Below, one piece after another: positions 5,972 through 14,512 of a DNA stretch of 37,420 bases. Origin of the DNA: an uncultured Alphaproteobacteria bacterium (lineage in GTDB: Bacteria; Pseudomonadota; Alphaproteobacteria; Rs-D84). The DNA lies in NCBI GenBank assembly GCA_944392595.1, contig CALXXD010000002.1:129027-166446 (forward strand), given 5' to 3'. The notes under the pieces are model-generated. The model was given only the letters and a program-made list of their open reading frames with translations, was not told where the DNA came from and searched no databases. How positions within the stretch are numbered: the first letter of the stretch is position 1; every line of letters starts with the position of its first letter. The translations under genes and the position numbers were made by a program.

Positions 5972-8530
5972 CTACATACTGTCGTCATACACTGAATACG
6001 TCGTATCGCCCAGTTTTATCCTTAAACTGCCCTTAGACAAATCAGTACCCATATTACCATAGAACACCGTCCCATTTATCCCAACGTGCAACGCATGGTC
6101 AGTCTTTTTCACACTGCGCAGATACAGCGTATCATTCCCAAAGTGCAACACGCGTCCGCAGTCGGCGGCCTCGTCCGCGCCGGCACCATACCCGATGGTC
6201 GTCAATCCAGTTGGACATTGATACCGACTTGTCCCATCCGCCCAATAATCGACACCCGGGGCTGCACACTTATCAAACCAGTCTTCCATATTTAACAAAG
6301 TATATTTTTTCCCAAAGTCATCAGGCGACATATTCTGATAATATCCGGGCGCACAATGGAAGTTGATCTGATCTAGTACCCCGCAAGAATTGCCACATGT
6401 ATCGGACACACCATAATCTCCATCACAATATTTACAAAAAATCGCATTCTGTGCATCTTTACCCATATTGTCGGGCAACATTTCTACCGTATCAGGGTTA
6501 AATAAAAACACCAAACTACATTTATCGATTCCATCAAGCGGTTTTTCTATACTTTCCCAGATAGTCATAACACCCGCATACTGTATGGGAAGCGGACAGT
6601 CGGTACATCCGGACGCGCCCGGCTCGCTGCTGTATGTTCCGGCCGAACATTCGGTGCATTCGGTCGCCCCATGACCTTCGCTGTATGTACCCGCGGCGCA
6701 TATTTCACAGCGCGCATCAAGCCCTGCCCCAGTCAAGTAATATCCAGGCTCTGCCGCAAAGCCCATTGCCTCTGCATTTTCAATATCATACGTACCGTCA
6801 CTGCCCATATCTATCCTGATAAACCCTTGCATACATCCCTCCCCTTCGGGCTTTCCAAACACATCTAAAAAAGCATAACACTGCGACAGGGATGTAGCAC
6901 CTTTACCATATGTGGCAATATCCCATTCATCTGCATTTTCTAACTCTGGCGTCGGGCATGCGGTGCAAGCACGCACCGCACCACCCGGACTGTACGTTCC
7001 CACGGAACATTCTACACATGCTGGCGCAGTCGTCTGTCCATCTTCAAATTGTACTATATATCCAGGTTCTGCCTTTAATGGTTCTAATTCGAACCACTCA
7101 CTTCCATAATATCCAGCAGCACCCAATAACATTCTCTTGAAACTGCCACTGGCGCAATTTGTCGGATAACTTTCCAAATAGGCGTAACAATCTTGCGGCG
7201 ATGTTGCACCATCACCCCCACTTGAAATTTTCCATCCGTCCCGTTCATCAGCAGTGGTTAGAGCTGGACATACCGAACACGACGATGCGACTCCACCGCT
7301 ACTATATGTTCCGTCCTTACACTGTATGCATATGTTTTCAACAACATCCTCTATGGGCATAGGCTGGCTTTGGCTTGAAATTCCCACATAACTGCCAGGT
7401 TTAGCATCAAAAGGCTCACCAGTTCTTATACAATTACCCCACGTATCAACAGATGCGGCCACACATTGAATCTTGAACGCTTCCGCGGTTCCTGATGCCG
7501 CCTCACAAAATTCATTAATATCTGCGGGATTTTTAAGCCCCTGTTTGCACGCCGTTAAACTGGTATTGCCTGTTGTCGGCACGTATTCAAACCCATCTGT
7601 TGGTTGTGGGCACGCGGAACACGATGTAACATCACCACCCTCGCTGTATTTACCAATTCCGCATGGCAAACACAAATCATCAAAAGATTCTATTTCGACG
7701 CCTGGTTGCGGTGGCAGACTACCGCCAGGCGGATTCGCATACGCGCCTGGGACAACACTTATTGCCAGCGCATTTGTAAAGACATGCCACGTGTCATCTG
7801 ACCCCCATAAAGCATACAACAACTGCTTACTTGTATCATCCGGTGTCGATGCACACCATTCATTCAATGGATGTAAATCATAGGCATATATCGAACACTC
7901 TTCGGGCAACGTTGCAATTATAACACCCGTATCAAAAACAAACCCATCCAGCGGCTCTGGACACGCGGAACACTCAGCATCCGCATTCTCGCTGCCCTCT
8001 TTATATTTTCCTACGCCACATGGTTCCCATACGGCATAAACAGTGGTATTGGCTGTAAATGTTAAAGATGTTGAACCGGTCGTTGCACTTTTGCTTTTTG
8101 ACCACCCCTTGAACACATAGCCCGCGCGATAAAAAGTGTTTGTTGCACCATCGTTTAATGTACAGGGTTGCCCCTTTGTACATAATTCACTGTCGGGTGT
8201 TGTGCCACTGCCGCCGTTCAGTTTATATGTAATTGTAACCTTATTCAATACTGGTGCCTTCTTTCCACCCTCACAGTAATATGAACCCTCGGGCCTATCA
8301 TAGTAATTATCATAATCCGTACATGGACGACACGCGTTCCCAGCTCGCGGCGTCGAAGAAAATCTGATATCACTATATGACGTCCCCGTATAAGAATATG
8401 CCAAATAATACCCCTCGTTACAGGTGGTATATTGACGATACGTCGGGCATTCGTAACCCGCTGCGAATACGGCATCACCAATAAAAACAATGCAAAACAG
8501 GCACGTTAAAAAACGCAGAATTTTTGACAT
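5972..8530 (-). CDS. Large secreted cysteine-rich repeat protein with InlB B-repeat
   Basis: The 852-residue product begins with a signal peptide (MSKILRFLTCLFCIVFIGDAVFAA). An N-terminal cysteine-rich part is followed by one InlB/Listeria-Bacteroides-type B-repeat at about 98-169 (YKLNGGSG, RAGYVFKGWS, TVYAVWEP). Next come at least five tandem ~100-residue units, each opening with C..GTYS.GG....C..CP (CGIGKYSEGG, CKDGTYSSGG, CSVGTYSPGG, CAAGTYSEGH, then CSAGTYSSEP directly after). A beta-rich cysteine-poor tail (DTLYLRSVKKTDHALHVG..) ends the chain. Disulfide-stabilised, cell-surface adhesin-like architecture is inferred, since no anchor motif is visible. AGGAAGAAC precedes the ATG. The gene is flanked by repeat array 1 on its 3' side and rnpB divergently on its 5' side. 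Confidence 0.8.
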   Translation of the reverse strand: MSKILRFLTCLFCIVFIGDAVFAAGYECPTYRQYTTCNEGYYLAYSYTGTSYSDIRFSSTPRAGNACRPCTDYDNYYDRPEGSYYCEGGKKAPVLNKVTITYKLNGGSGTTPDSELCTKGQPCTLNDGATNTFYRAGYVFKGWSKSKSATTGSTSLTFTANTTVYAVWEPCGVGKYKEGSENADAECSACPEPLDGFVFDTGVIIATLPEECSIYAYDLHPLNEWCASTPDDTSKQLLYALWGSDDTWHVFTNALAISVVPGAYANPPGGSLPPQPGVEIESFDDLCLPCGIGKYSEGGDVTSCSACPQPTDGFEYVPTTGNTSLTACKQGLKNPADINEFCEAASGTAEAFKIQCVAASVDTWGNCIRTGEPFDAKPGSYVGISSQSQPMPIEDVVENICIQCKDGTYSSGGVASSCSVCPALTTADERDGWKISSGGDGATSPQDCYAYLESYPTNCASGSFKRMLLGAAGYYGSEWFELEPLKAEPGYIVQFEDGQTTAPACVECSVGTYSPGGAVRACTACPTPELENADEWDIATYGKGATSLSQCYAFLDVFGKPEGEGCMQGFIRIDMGSDGTYDIENAEAMGFAAEPGYYLTGAGLDARCEICAAGTYSEGHGATECTECSAGTYSSEPGASGCTDCPLPIQYAGVMTIWESIEKPLDGIDKCSLVFLFNPDTVEMLPDNMGKDAQNAIFCKYCDGDYGVSDTCGNSCGVLDQINFHCAPGYYQNMSPDDFGKKYTLLNMEDWFDKCAAPGVDYWADGTSRYQCPTGLTTIGYGAGADEAADCGRVLHFGNDTLYLRSVKKTDHALHVGINGTVFYGNMGTDLSKGSLRIKLGDTTYSVYDDSM

Positions 8531-8575
8531 AGAGTTCTTCCTACTTCCACTTTTTACTTTTTTTTCTCTGCCTTT

Positions 8576-8605
8576 ATTTTATGAAAAAAAGGGTATGCGT
8601 TGCAA
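8576..8605 (-). promoter_or_regulatory. Promoter of the giant surface protein gene
   Basis: TTGCAA (8605-8600) - 18 nt - TAAAAT (8581-8576) on the minus strand lies 45 nt before the ATG. The spacer contains a T-tract. Confidence 0.45.
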
Positions 8606-8624
8606 GCGAAAAAGATAAATAAAA

Positions 8625-8652
8625 TTGCAAAATACAAAAATCATGATACCAT
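8625..8652 (+). promoter_or_regulatory. rnpB promoter
   Basis: TTGCAA (8625-8630) - 16 nt - TACCAT (8647-8652) is positioned so that transcription would begin at about 8660, where the RNase P RNA P1 helix begins. Confidence 0.5.
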
Positions 8653-8660
8653 ACACCCCC

Positions 8661-8999
8661 GCAGATGGTCAGAGCATAGCCGTCACCGCGCCATGCGCGC
8701 ACCAGGTGGCGGAGGAAAGTCCGGACTGCATGGGACAGCATACCGGCTAATATACCGGGCGGGGCGACCCGACGATCAGAGCAACAGTGACGAATCGATT
8801 GAAACACATCGGGTGAAACGGGCAATCTCTATGCGCAGCAACCTCAAATAGGTTCCCAATGGGCGTCCCACCCAGGGAACGGGTAGGGGGCTTGACGTAC
8901 GTGGCAACACGCAACGCAGATTAATTATGCTCGCCACCCTGGGGTGGTTGGAAACGGCTGGCCCAGGGCGGAACAAAATCCGGCTTATCGACCATCTGT
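8661..8999 (+). ncRNA. rnpB: RNase P RNA, bacterial class A
   Basis: This is the catalytic RNA that matures tRNA 5' ends together with the RnpA protein. The ends pair as P1 (CAGATGGTC at 8662-8670 with GACCATCTG at 8990-8998). Diagnostic conserved blocks are GGAGGAAAGTCCGGACT in the 5' half, GGCGGGGCGACCCGAC, and the 3' P4 strand ACAAAATCCGGCTTATCGA. Length (about 339 nt) and block order are those of class A. It is followed immediately by a strong terminator. Exact ends are inferred from P1 pairing. Confidence 0.95.
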
Positions 9000-9000
9000 A

Positions 9001-9025
9001 AATCCCGCACCGCGGGATTTTTTTA
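9001..9025 (+). terminator. rnpB terminator
   Basis: The stem AATCCCGC-ACC-GCGGGATT is followed by a T run, directly after the P1 helix of the RNase P RNA. Confidence 0.85.
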
Positions 9026-9194
9026 TTACCCCACAGCCCAAGTTCCCATCTGGGTCAGAATATGTCTGCCGCTGCCCCAGTACCGTCGCGGAATAAAGCT
9101 CCCCTCTACAACGGATATTGCTGCTGACTCTCATACCGTCGCGGAACAAAGTTCCCCTCTGCGGAGGGGTGCCGGCTTTGCCGGCGGGGTGGTC

Positions 9195-9437
9195 TAATGC
9201 CCACCGCCCAAGAGTGGAAAGAATCACAATAATTCGTCGCATCGGTCGTATGAATGCCCACCGCCCACAGTTTGAGCAACATACCCCCGTGACAAGAACT
9301 CACCAATGCCCACCGCCCCACACCGGGCCCCGCGCAAACAAAGTTTGCGTGGGTGGTTATTTGTGGGGGCGGGGGGTGTCGCACATAGTGCGACGGGGGG
9401 TGGGGCTTGTCACCCGAAACCTTGACGAAGGGTGGTC
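9195..9437. repeat. First unit of a 243-nt tandem duplication
   Basis: The unit begins TCTAATGCCCACCGCCCAAG, includes TTCGTCGCATCGGTCGTATG and ACAGTTTGAGCAACATACC, then two framed palindromes and a CACCCGAAACC..GGGTGG hairpin. The second unit starts at 9438 with the same order and near-identical sequence, except that both framed palindromes have different stems. Confidence 0.8.
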
Positions 9438-9653
9438 TAATGCCACCGCCCAAGAGTGGAAAGAATCACAATAATTCGTCGCATCGGTCGTATGAATGCC
9501 CACCGCCCACAGTTTGAGCAACATACCCCCGTGACAAGAACTCGCCAATGCCCACCGCCCCTGGGCCCCGCGCGACGTGTCGCGTGGGTGGATTCCGGGC
9601 GGGGGGTGTCATCGCTTGCGATGACGGGGGGGTGGGGCTAATACGAGCACCAC

Positions 9654-9789
9654 TGTCATTGCGAAGGAGTGCGATCAACGTTGAAAACGTTGGCGTACGA
9701 CTGTGGCAATCCAGTACAATATGTCTGCGGGCATTCGCCCGCAGTGCTTTTTTATTTACTGGATCGCCACGCTCCGCTCGCGATGACAA
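9654..9789. repeat. Nested palindromic element, copy 2
   Basis: This is the same element as 5607-5743 with few changes. The central stem is CTGCGGGC-ATTC-GCCCGCAG (9725-9744) followed by TGCTTTTTTATTT. The ~15 nt upstream (TAATACGAGCACC) are shared with copy 1 as well. Confidence 0.85.
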
Positions 9790-9821
9790 AGGGGACTAAG
9801 TACCCACAAGCACACACCATC

Positions 9822-10011
9822 CTTGTCATTCCCGCGCAGGCGGGAATAGGGCTTGGATTGTTATTAGTTATTTTTAATCGGGGGAATAATTCTGTGTTGT
9901 GTTTTTATTTATCTGTAATCCGCGATATGAATTTAATAGACCCTATTCCCGCCTTATCCACCCCACAAATACATTTGTATTTGCGGGGACCCCGGGCGCG
10001 GGAATGACAAG
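9822..10011. repeat. 190-nt element with 16-bp perfect terminal inverted repeats
   Basis: The termini are CTTGTCATTCCCGCGC (9822-9837) and its exact complement (9996-10011). A second inner inverted repeat, GGCGGGAATAGGG (9839-9851) with CCCTATTCCCGCC (9941-9953), is also perfect. The left end reads ATTCCC-N8-GGGAAT. An internal hairpin CCCC..ATACA/TGTAT..GGGG lies at 9961-9988. There is no coding capacity and no obvious target duplication. It resembles a non-autonomous mobile element, which is inference. Confidence 0.7.
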
Positions 10012-10424
10012 TTAAGGGACTAAGTGACTAATTACGCACTCTCTTACCACCCCGGCACTTCGTGCCACCCCTCCAATGGAGGGGAACTTGGCTCGTCCCG
10101 TCGCGGAATAAAGTTCCCCTCTGCGGAGGGGTGGCACGCGTCAGCGTGCCGGGGTGGTTCATCACGAGTAACGAGTTGCGAGTAACTAGTAACTAATCCC
10201 CACCGCCCAAGAGTGGAAAGAATCAAATAATTCGTCGCATCGGTCGTATGAATGCCCACCGCCCCACACCGGGCCCCGCGCGACGTGTCGCGTGGGTGGA
10301 ACCCGGGCGGGGGGTGTCGCACATAGTGCGACGGGGGGTGGGGCTTGTCACCCGAAGCCTTGGCGAAGGGTGGTCTGTCACGAGTAACGAGTTACGAGTA
10401 ACAAGTAACGAGTCACGAGTAACT

Positions 10425-10448
10425 AAAACGGGGCGGATGCCCCGTTTT
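10425..10448. terminator. Terminator after the 486-residue secreted protein gene
   Basis: The stem ACGGGGC/GCCCCGT has AAAA and TTTT edges, 14 nt after the TGA at 10463. It is part of the recurrent terminator family. Confidence 0.7.
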
Positions 10449-10462
10449 ACCCAACAGACAAA

Positions 10463-11923
10463 TCAATATGTAGTTATCTGTGGCTTCAAATCACTTTGAG
10501 TTTGAAGATGATTCCCACCAGACGGGCCCGGCACCATAACATCACCAACCACAAGTCCATTCGAGCCACCACCGGTGCCATCACTGTCGTTATCATTATC
10601 GCCACCGTTACCACCGGAACCGCCACCAAGCGACATCACATGAAGAGTTATCCGCGAACCAGGGCGAACACCCGTACTTTCGCTGTTCCCCCAGATGCAA
10701 TCGGAATAAGAATACATATCAGGTTCAACCCAGCATTGTTCAATAATCGGCGTAGCATCATTCTTGCCCGGTCCATAGTACAAATTCTCGCGACTGAAAG
10801 CCGTTGTGGAAACACAAGTTCCTGTTGAGCTATCAAATATTTCCCCTGTCTCGCAACGGATGCAATCGCCTATATCAGAAATCCCGTTCCTTGCATCAGT
10901 TCCCAATCCACAATCAATACACGTTTCACGTGATGCACTGGGATCAAAGCCATAACCATCCTGCTTGCAACGAAATGCATACCCCGCATCATACTTTCCG
11001 CCCCTGTCACAATTTTCCGTATAATATATTTCCATAGTATTGGTATCAAAATTGCCAAAATCATGCTCTTTGCATTGATTATCACCTGTTGCAACCTCGT
11101 AAGCCAAACACACTTCTTCATCAACTGGGACGCAGTCATCGTTTGTAAAATTAACGGTATATCCAGAACGACACAATAACATAGGTTCGCCCAACGGGGT
11201 AACACGTATATAACCCGGTCCAGTATTCCAATTATGGAAATGTGCGTTTGCTACAAACACCTGGGCCTTTACACCATGCCCCCCCTTCAAAAATTCAGAA
11301 ACGCCCAATATCAAATCATGCTCCCCCGGAGATACATTGTTGGCGCAACGTTGCTTGGTTCCTGCCTCGAACATCGCCACTTCCGATTCCACATTAATAT
11401 TATCGTCCGTCACACGCAACCCATCATACGCATCGTGTAAAATTTTATCTGCATTACACCCGGTCGTTTCGGTTTTCTGACATTTATCACCGTGATACCC
11501 GGGCTTACACACCCAGAAACAATCAGCAGATGTAACAGTTTTCGGTGCATAATAAACCGTAACATACGGGCTGTTCCAACCTCGTTTACCCCATTGCCAT
11601 CCTTTTTTCTTATCACTGCCGATAACGGTTGGACAAAAATACGCACCATTTTCATTAATATCACGCGCCACCAACATCATAACGCCACGAACCCACTTGT
11701 TATCGCCAACCTCACAATGTCCTTCGGGATCATCACTTCCACCGAGTTTGCAAGTTTTATAATTCGCACCAATAGAGGAGCTCTCTAAAATATTCATAGG
11801 CTGACATTTATTATAATCGGTTGGCACATTCCACGCATCGCGCAACGCGCTCGCGTCCCAGGCGTATGCAGTGGGGGTGGCGAACAATGCGAATATAAAA
11901 AACAGCGCGTTAATCTTTCTCAT
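10463..11923 (-). CDS. Secreted cysteine-rich protein of unknown function (486 residues)
   Basis: The start is at 11923 (MRKINALFFIFALFATPTAYA, a clear signal peptide cut after AYA). A frame open to 11965 adds residues that overlap the upstream gene and are rejected. The mature chain has scattered cysteine pairs, an EGF-like CFWVCKPGYHGDKC, further CIDCGLG and CIRCETGEIFDSSTGTC units like those of the 852-residue neighbour, and a flexible glycine/aspartate-rich stretch (GGGSGGNGGDNDNDSDGTGGGSNG, split here only by composition) near the C-terminus. It lies 11 nt after the 841-residue gene, so the two are probably one operon. A surface or periplasmic role is likely. The SD is weak, which fits translational coupling. 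Confidence 0.7.
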   Translation of the reverse strand: MRKINALFFIFALFATPTAYAWDASALRDAWNVPTDYNKCQPMNILESSSIGANYKTCKLGGSDDPEGHCEVGDNKWVRGVMMLVARDINENGAYFCPTVIGSDKKKGWQWGKRGWNSPYVTVYYAPKTVTSADCFWVCKPGYHGDKCQKTETTGCNADKILHDAYDGLRVTDDNINVESEVAMFEAGTKQRCANNVSPGEHDLILGVSEFLKGGHGVKAQVFVANAHFHNWNTGPGYIRVTPLGEPMLLCRSGYTVNFTNDDCVPVDEEVCLAYEVATGDNQCKEHDFGNFDTNTMEIYYTENCDRGGKYDAGYAFRCKQDGYGFDPSASRETCIDCGLGTDARNGISDIGDCIRCETGEIFDSSTGTCVSTTAFSRENLYYGPGKNDATPIIEQCWVEPDMYSYSDCIWGNSESTGVRPGSRITLHVMSLGGGSGGNGGDNDNDSDGTGGGSNGLVVGDVMVPGPSGGNHLQTQSDLKPQITTY

Positions 11924-11934
11924 TTTATATCCAT

Positions 11935-14460
11935 TTAATCTTCGTTCGGATCGCGTGCATAGCACGTGCCATTTTCGTAATATCCGCCCAACATAGATTC
12001 ACATTGCTGGCGATACCATTCATCCGAAAGGTTGCAAACATTCCGTGTCGCATCGTATGTCGCAACATCATCCCCGTACAGTTCATTATATGCGTTACAG
12101 CGAACCTGGATCGTATTTTCCGCACATTGCCCATACGATAAACCATTTTCTGACGTATCACCAATATTCTCAAATTTTGACAAACGCACACCAAACGTTT
12201 CCGAATAAAATTGAGTATATGGTGTTGCATCCGCCCCCAATGTACCGTATGTTTCATCATCTTTGTATATCCAATAACCACCCAAGTTTTCGCATTCTTC
12301 GGCCAAAATATCCATAAGTGCATATTCCATATTATCCACATACTCGGTTATCTTATTTTCTATATCGTTTGTTAAATACTCACTATTATCCCCACCCAGA
12401 GAACATGAACGCTGCGCAAAAGAGTCCAATTGTGTTTTCACTTCACTCTTGGACAATCTGATGCATCCCCATGGATAACCCTTGTCGCCGGTGGTTGGTG
12501 TGCATAATTCGGTCAGATAATTTTCAACCGCGGTTTCACAGCCCTCGTTTATACGCTGGGTATCAACGGTATCCACAAACGCCAACAATGCGGTCAGACC
12601 ACAACGTTCGCTGGCCATGGCGGACGAGTTAATACCGCCATACGTAGTTGTGTTAGCACCTTCTGCCTGTATATGTCCATTCGCATCAAATGTGCATTCT
12701 TCGTTATTCCCATATAATGATGCACATGCGATAACCTGATCCTGGCACATTTGGCGGGCGGCGGCGGCACTGATTGCGCCGGAATATTGCGCCGTTGTCG
12801 TATCAAAATCACGTAATGCGCCGGACTGGGTGTCATAGCATTCGGCCACGGTGCTGACGCAAGACATTTTGACTTCTTCTAATTTTTCGTCTTGGGCCTG
12901 GGCAATTTCAATCAAAGCCTGACGTTTGAATTCTGTCCATACCGTATCCGCAATATCACGGCAAGAATCCAACGCGGTTTGCGCATAAATACGTTTTTCA
13001 TCCAAGAAATCATCAAAATCCTGATTATCAGCCAACACGTCACCCACCGTGCCACTTAAACCTATAAGATTCTCCAACTGGAATAATCGCGGTGAATAAA
13101 TGGGTTCGCCCGTTGTCGAATTAATATACGCCCCCGTCGGATCCATACATTTTTCATAATTCGGCCCGCATGCAACATCGGTTAAAATCGCATTACGCAC
13201 GTTTGTTATACACTCATTCACGTCGGCAGAATTGTGGGATTGATATTCTTCTAATCTGGCCTCGCGCAGATACTTTTCGGCTGTACGAACCGTTTGTTCC
13301 AAATTTTCCTTTTGCGCGTTGATGTTGCGTTCGTACAGGTTACAATCCTGGGTCACCATAATTCCGTACGCACTGCGCGCCATGGTTAATACGGCATCAT
13401 TCTCGCAAGAATCGGCGACAACCTCCAGACATTGGCGGGCGGCCTCGGCATATAATTCTTGCCCGGTCAATGCCGCCAAATCAACGCCCGTATCCGTATC
13501 AAATATCGAAGACCCCGAATCGCCCCAAATATCATCCATATCAGATGTAAAATCAATGCTTAACACCCCCGCAGACACCGTGGCATTCGCATTTTCAACG
13601 CCACTGGAACTGCTGCGGCCGGACAGCAAATCATTAATCTCGGCCAGCATTTGGCCCGCGGCACTGGTGTCTTTTTTAATTGCATTTTCGCCCTCGGTCG
13701 CGCTGTACATGGCATTAACCTCGGCCGCGGACAGGCCAACCGCGTTCAAATTATTATCCTGGAATTGGGCAAGTAATGTCAAAGCCTGATCAATGGCATT
13801 TTCAGTGTTACGGAATTCGTCATAACGCGCGCTGCAAATACAACGGCGATATGTGTCATTTGCGTTGGCACAGAATTGATCCATACATGTCGCGTATGCC
13901 GTACGACATTCTGCATACCCACCACCAATCGCGGAAATATCGGTAAATACAGCCGTTGCGCGCGGCTGGGCACGCGACGCGCCAACCACAGTATTTGTCG
14001 TTGCCGCACGCGCATTCGACGCCGGATTATGCGTTGCACGCACAACATTTGACGACGCCGCACGCGATACAGAACCACTGCGCGCCGCACCGGTCGCGCC
14101 CGTTGCCACGGTTTGACGAATCGTGCCACTGCGCGCCGTTGTTGTTGCATTTGTACGAACAGGTTGCATAACCACACTGCGCGAAACGGTGACGGTTGGC
14201 CGCGAAGTTGCACTGCGCGAAACAGTCGAACCCGTACGCCCAGATTTATTCAACGACGCACCCGCCGGATTCCCACGCACCACACGATGCGTCGCACGCG
14301 CAGCCGTCCCAGATGCCGACGACGATGTCGCAACGACATTCGATGACGACGCACCCGACGCACGCGGGTTGGGCGCCTGGGCCGCAAGTGCATCCGCACC
14401 CGCAACAACCGCCGCAATTGCAACGAAATATTTGCAAAAATCAGCAATAGTTTTTTTCAA
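11935..14460 (-). CDS. Large exported protein with Ala/Ser/Thr/Arg-rich region, unknown function
   Basis: The 841-residue product uses TTG as start codon (MKKTIADFCKYFVAIAAVVAGADALA, a signal peptide), and no ATG lies near. Residues about 27-180 are low complexity, rich in Ala, Ser, Thr, Arg and Val, with loose repeats (TARSGTIRQ, AARSGSVSR, RATH). The rest is alpha-helical and acidic with many cysteines in short pairs (CRTAYATCMDQFC, CICS, CSLGG, CESMLGGYY, CYARD). No family is recognised. Promoter TTGATT-N18-TATAAT lies just upstream. It is probably the first gene of a two-gene operon with the 486-residue secreted protein. An envelope or surface role is inferred only from the signal peptide and cysteines. 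Confidence 0.7.
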   Translation of the reverse strand: MKKTIADFCKYFVAIAAVVAGADALAAQAPNPRASGASSSNVVATSSSASGTAARATHRVVRGNPAGASLNKSGRTGSTVSRSATSRPTVTVSRSVVMQPVRTNATTTARSGTIRQTVATGATGAARSGSVSRAASSNVVRATHNPASNARAATTNTVVGASRAQPRATAVFTDISAIGGGYAECRTAYATCMDQFCANANDTYRRCICSARYDEFRNTENAIDQALTLLAQFQDNNLNAVGLSAAEVNAMYSATEGENAIKKDTSAAGQMLAEINDLLSGRSSSSGVENANATVSAGVLSIDFTSDMDDIWGDSGSSIFDTDTGVDLAALTGQELYAEAARQCLEVVADSCENDAVLTMARSAYGIMVTQDCNLYERNINAQKENLEQTVRTAEKYLREARLEEYQSHNSADVNECITNVRNAILTDVACGPNYEKCMDPTGAYINSTTGEPIYSPRLFQLENLIGLSGTVGDVLADNQDFDDFLDEKRIYAQTALDSCRDIADTVWTEFKRQALIEIAQAQDEKLEEVKMSCVSTVAECYDTQSGALRDFDTTTAQYSGAISAAAARQMCQDQVIACASLYGNNEECTFDANGHIQAEGANTTTYGGINSSAMASERCGLTALLAFVDTVDTQRINEGCETAVENYLTELCTPTTGDKGYPWGCIRLSKSEVKTQLDSFAQRSCSLGGDNSEYLTNDIENKITEYVDNMEYALMDILAEECENLGGYWIYKDDETYGTLGADATPYTQFYSETFGVRLSKFENIGDTSENGLSYGQCAENTIQVRCNAYNELYGDDVATYDATRNVCNLSDEWYRQQCESMLGGYYENGTCYARDPNED

Positions 14461-14482
14461 AACCTGTTCTCTCTTTCTGGGT

Positions 14483-14512
14483 ATTATACCATTTTTTACC
14501 GATATTAATCAA
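14483..14512 (-). promoter_or_regulatory. Promoter of the 841-residue protein gene
   Basis: TTGATT (14512-14507) - 18 nt - TATAAT (14488-14483) on the minus strand lies 23 nt before the TTG start. GGGTATT and AATACCC form an inverted repeat around it. Confidence 0.55.

Larger units (their letters stand above)
9026..10424. repeat. Intergenic array of palindromic repeats (array 2)
   Basis: This 1.4 kb stretch between convergent rnpB and the gene at 10463 has no credible gene. It holds two tandem units of ~243 nt period (first 9195-9437, second starting 9438). Framed palindromes are GCCGGC-TTT-GCCGGC (9171-9185), CGCAAAC-AAA-GTTTGCG (9333-9349), GTCGCAC-ATA-GTGCGAC (9378-9394), CGCGAC-GT-GTCGCG (9571-9584 and again near 10280), GTCATCGC-TT-GCGATGAC (9608-9625), GGCAC-TTC-GTGCC (10054-10066), GGCACGC-GTCA-GCGTGCC (10133-10150) and a second TCGCAC copy (about 10317-10331). 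It also holds the nested palindrome copy 2, the 190-nt inverted-repeat element, and AGTAACGAGT-type tails at 10165-10196 and 10380-10424. Confidence 0.85.

Noticed and set aside
9106..10322. Several frames of 80-118 codons in repeat array 2
   Set aside because: They share the same repeats, with frames overlapping on both strands and no protein-like composition.
5100..10424. CRISPR array
   Set aside because: The repeats are GC-rich palindromic modules of unequal length without uniform 30-40 nt unique spacers, and no cas gene is present.
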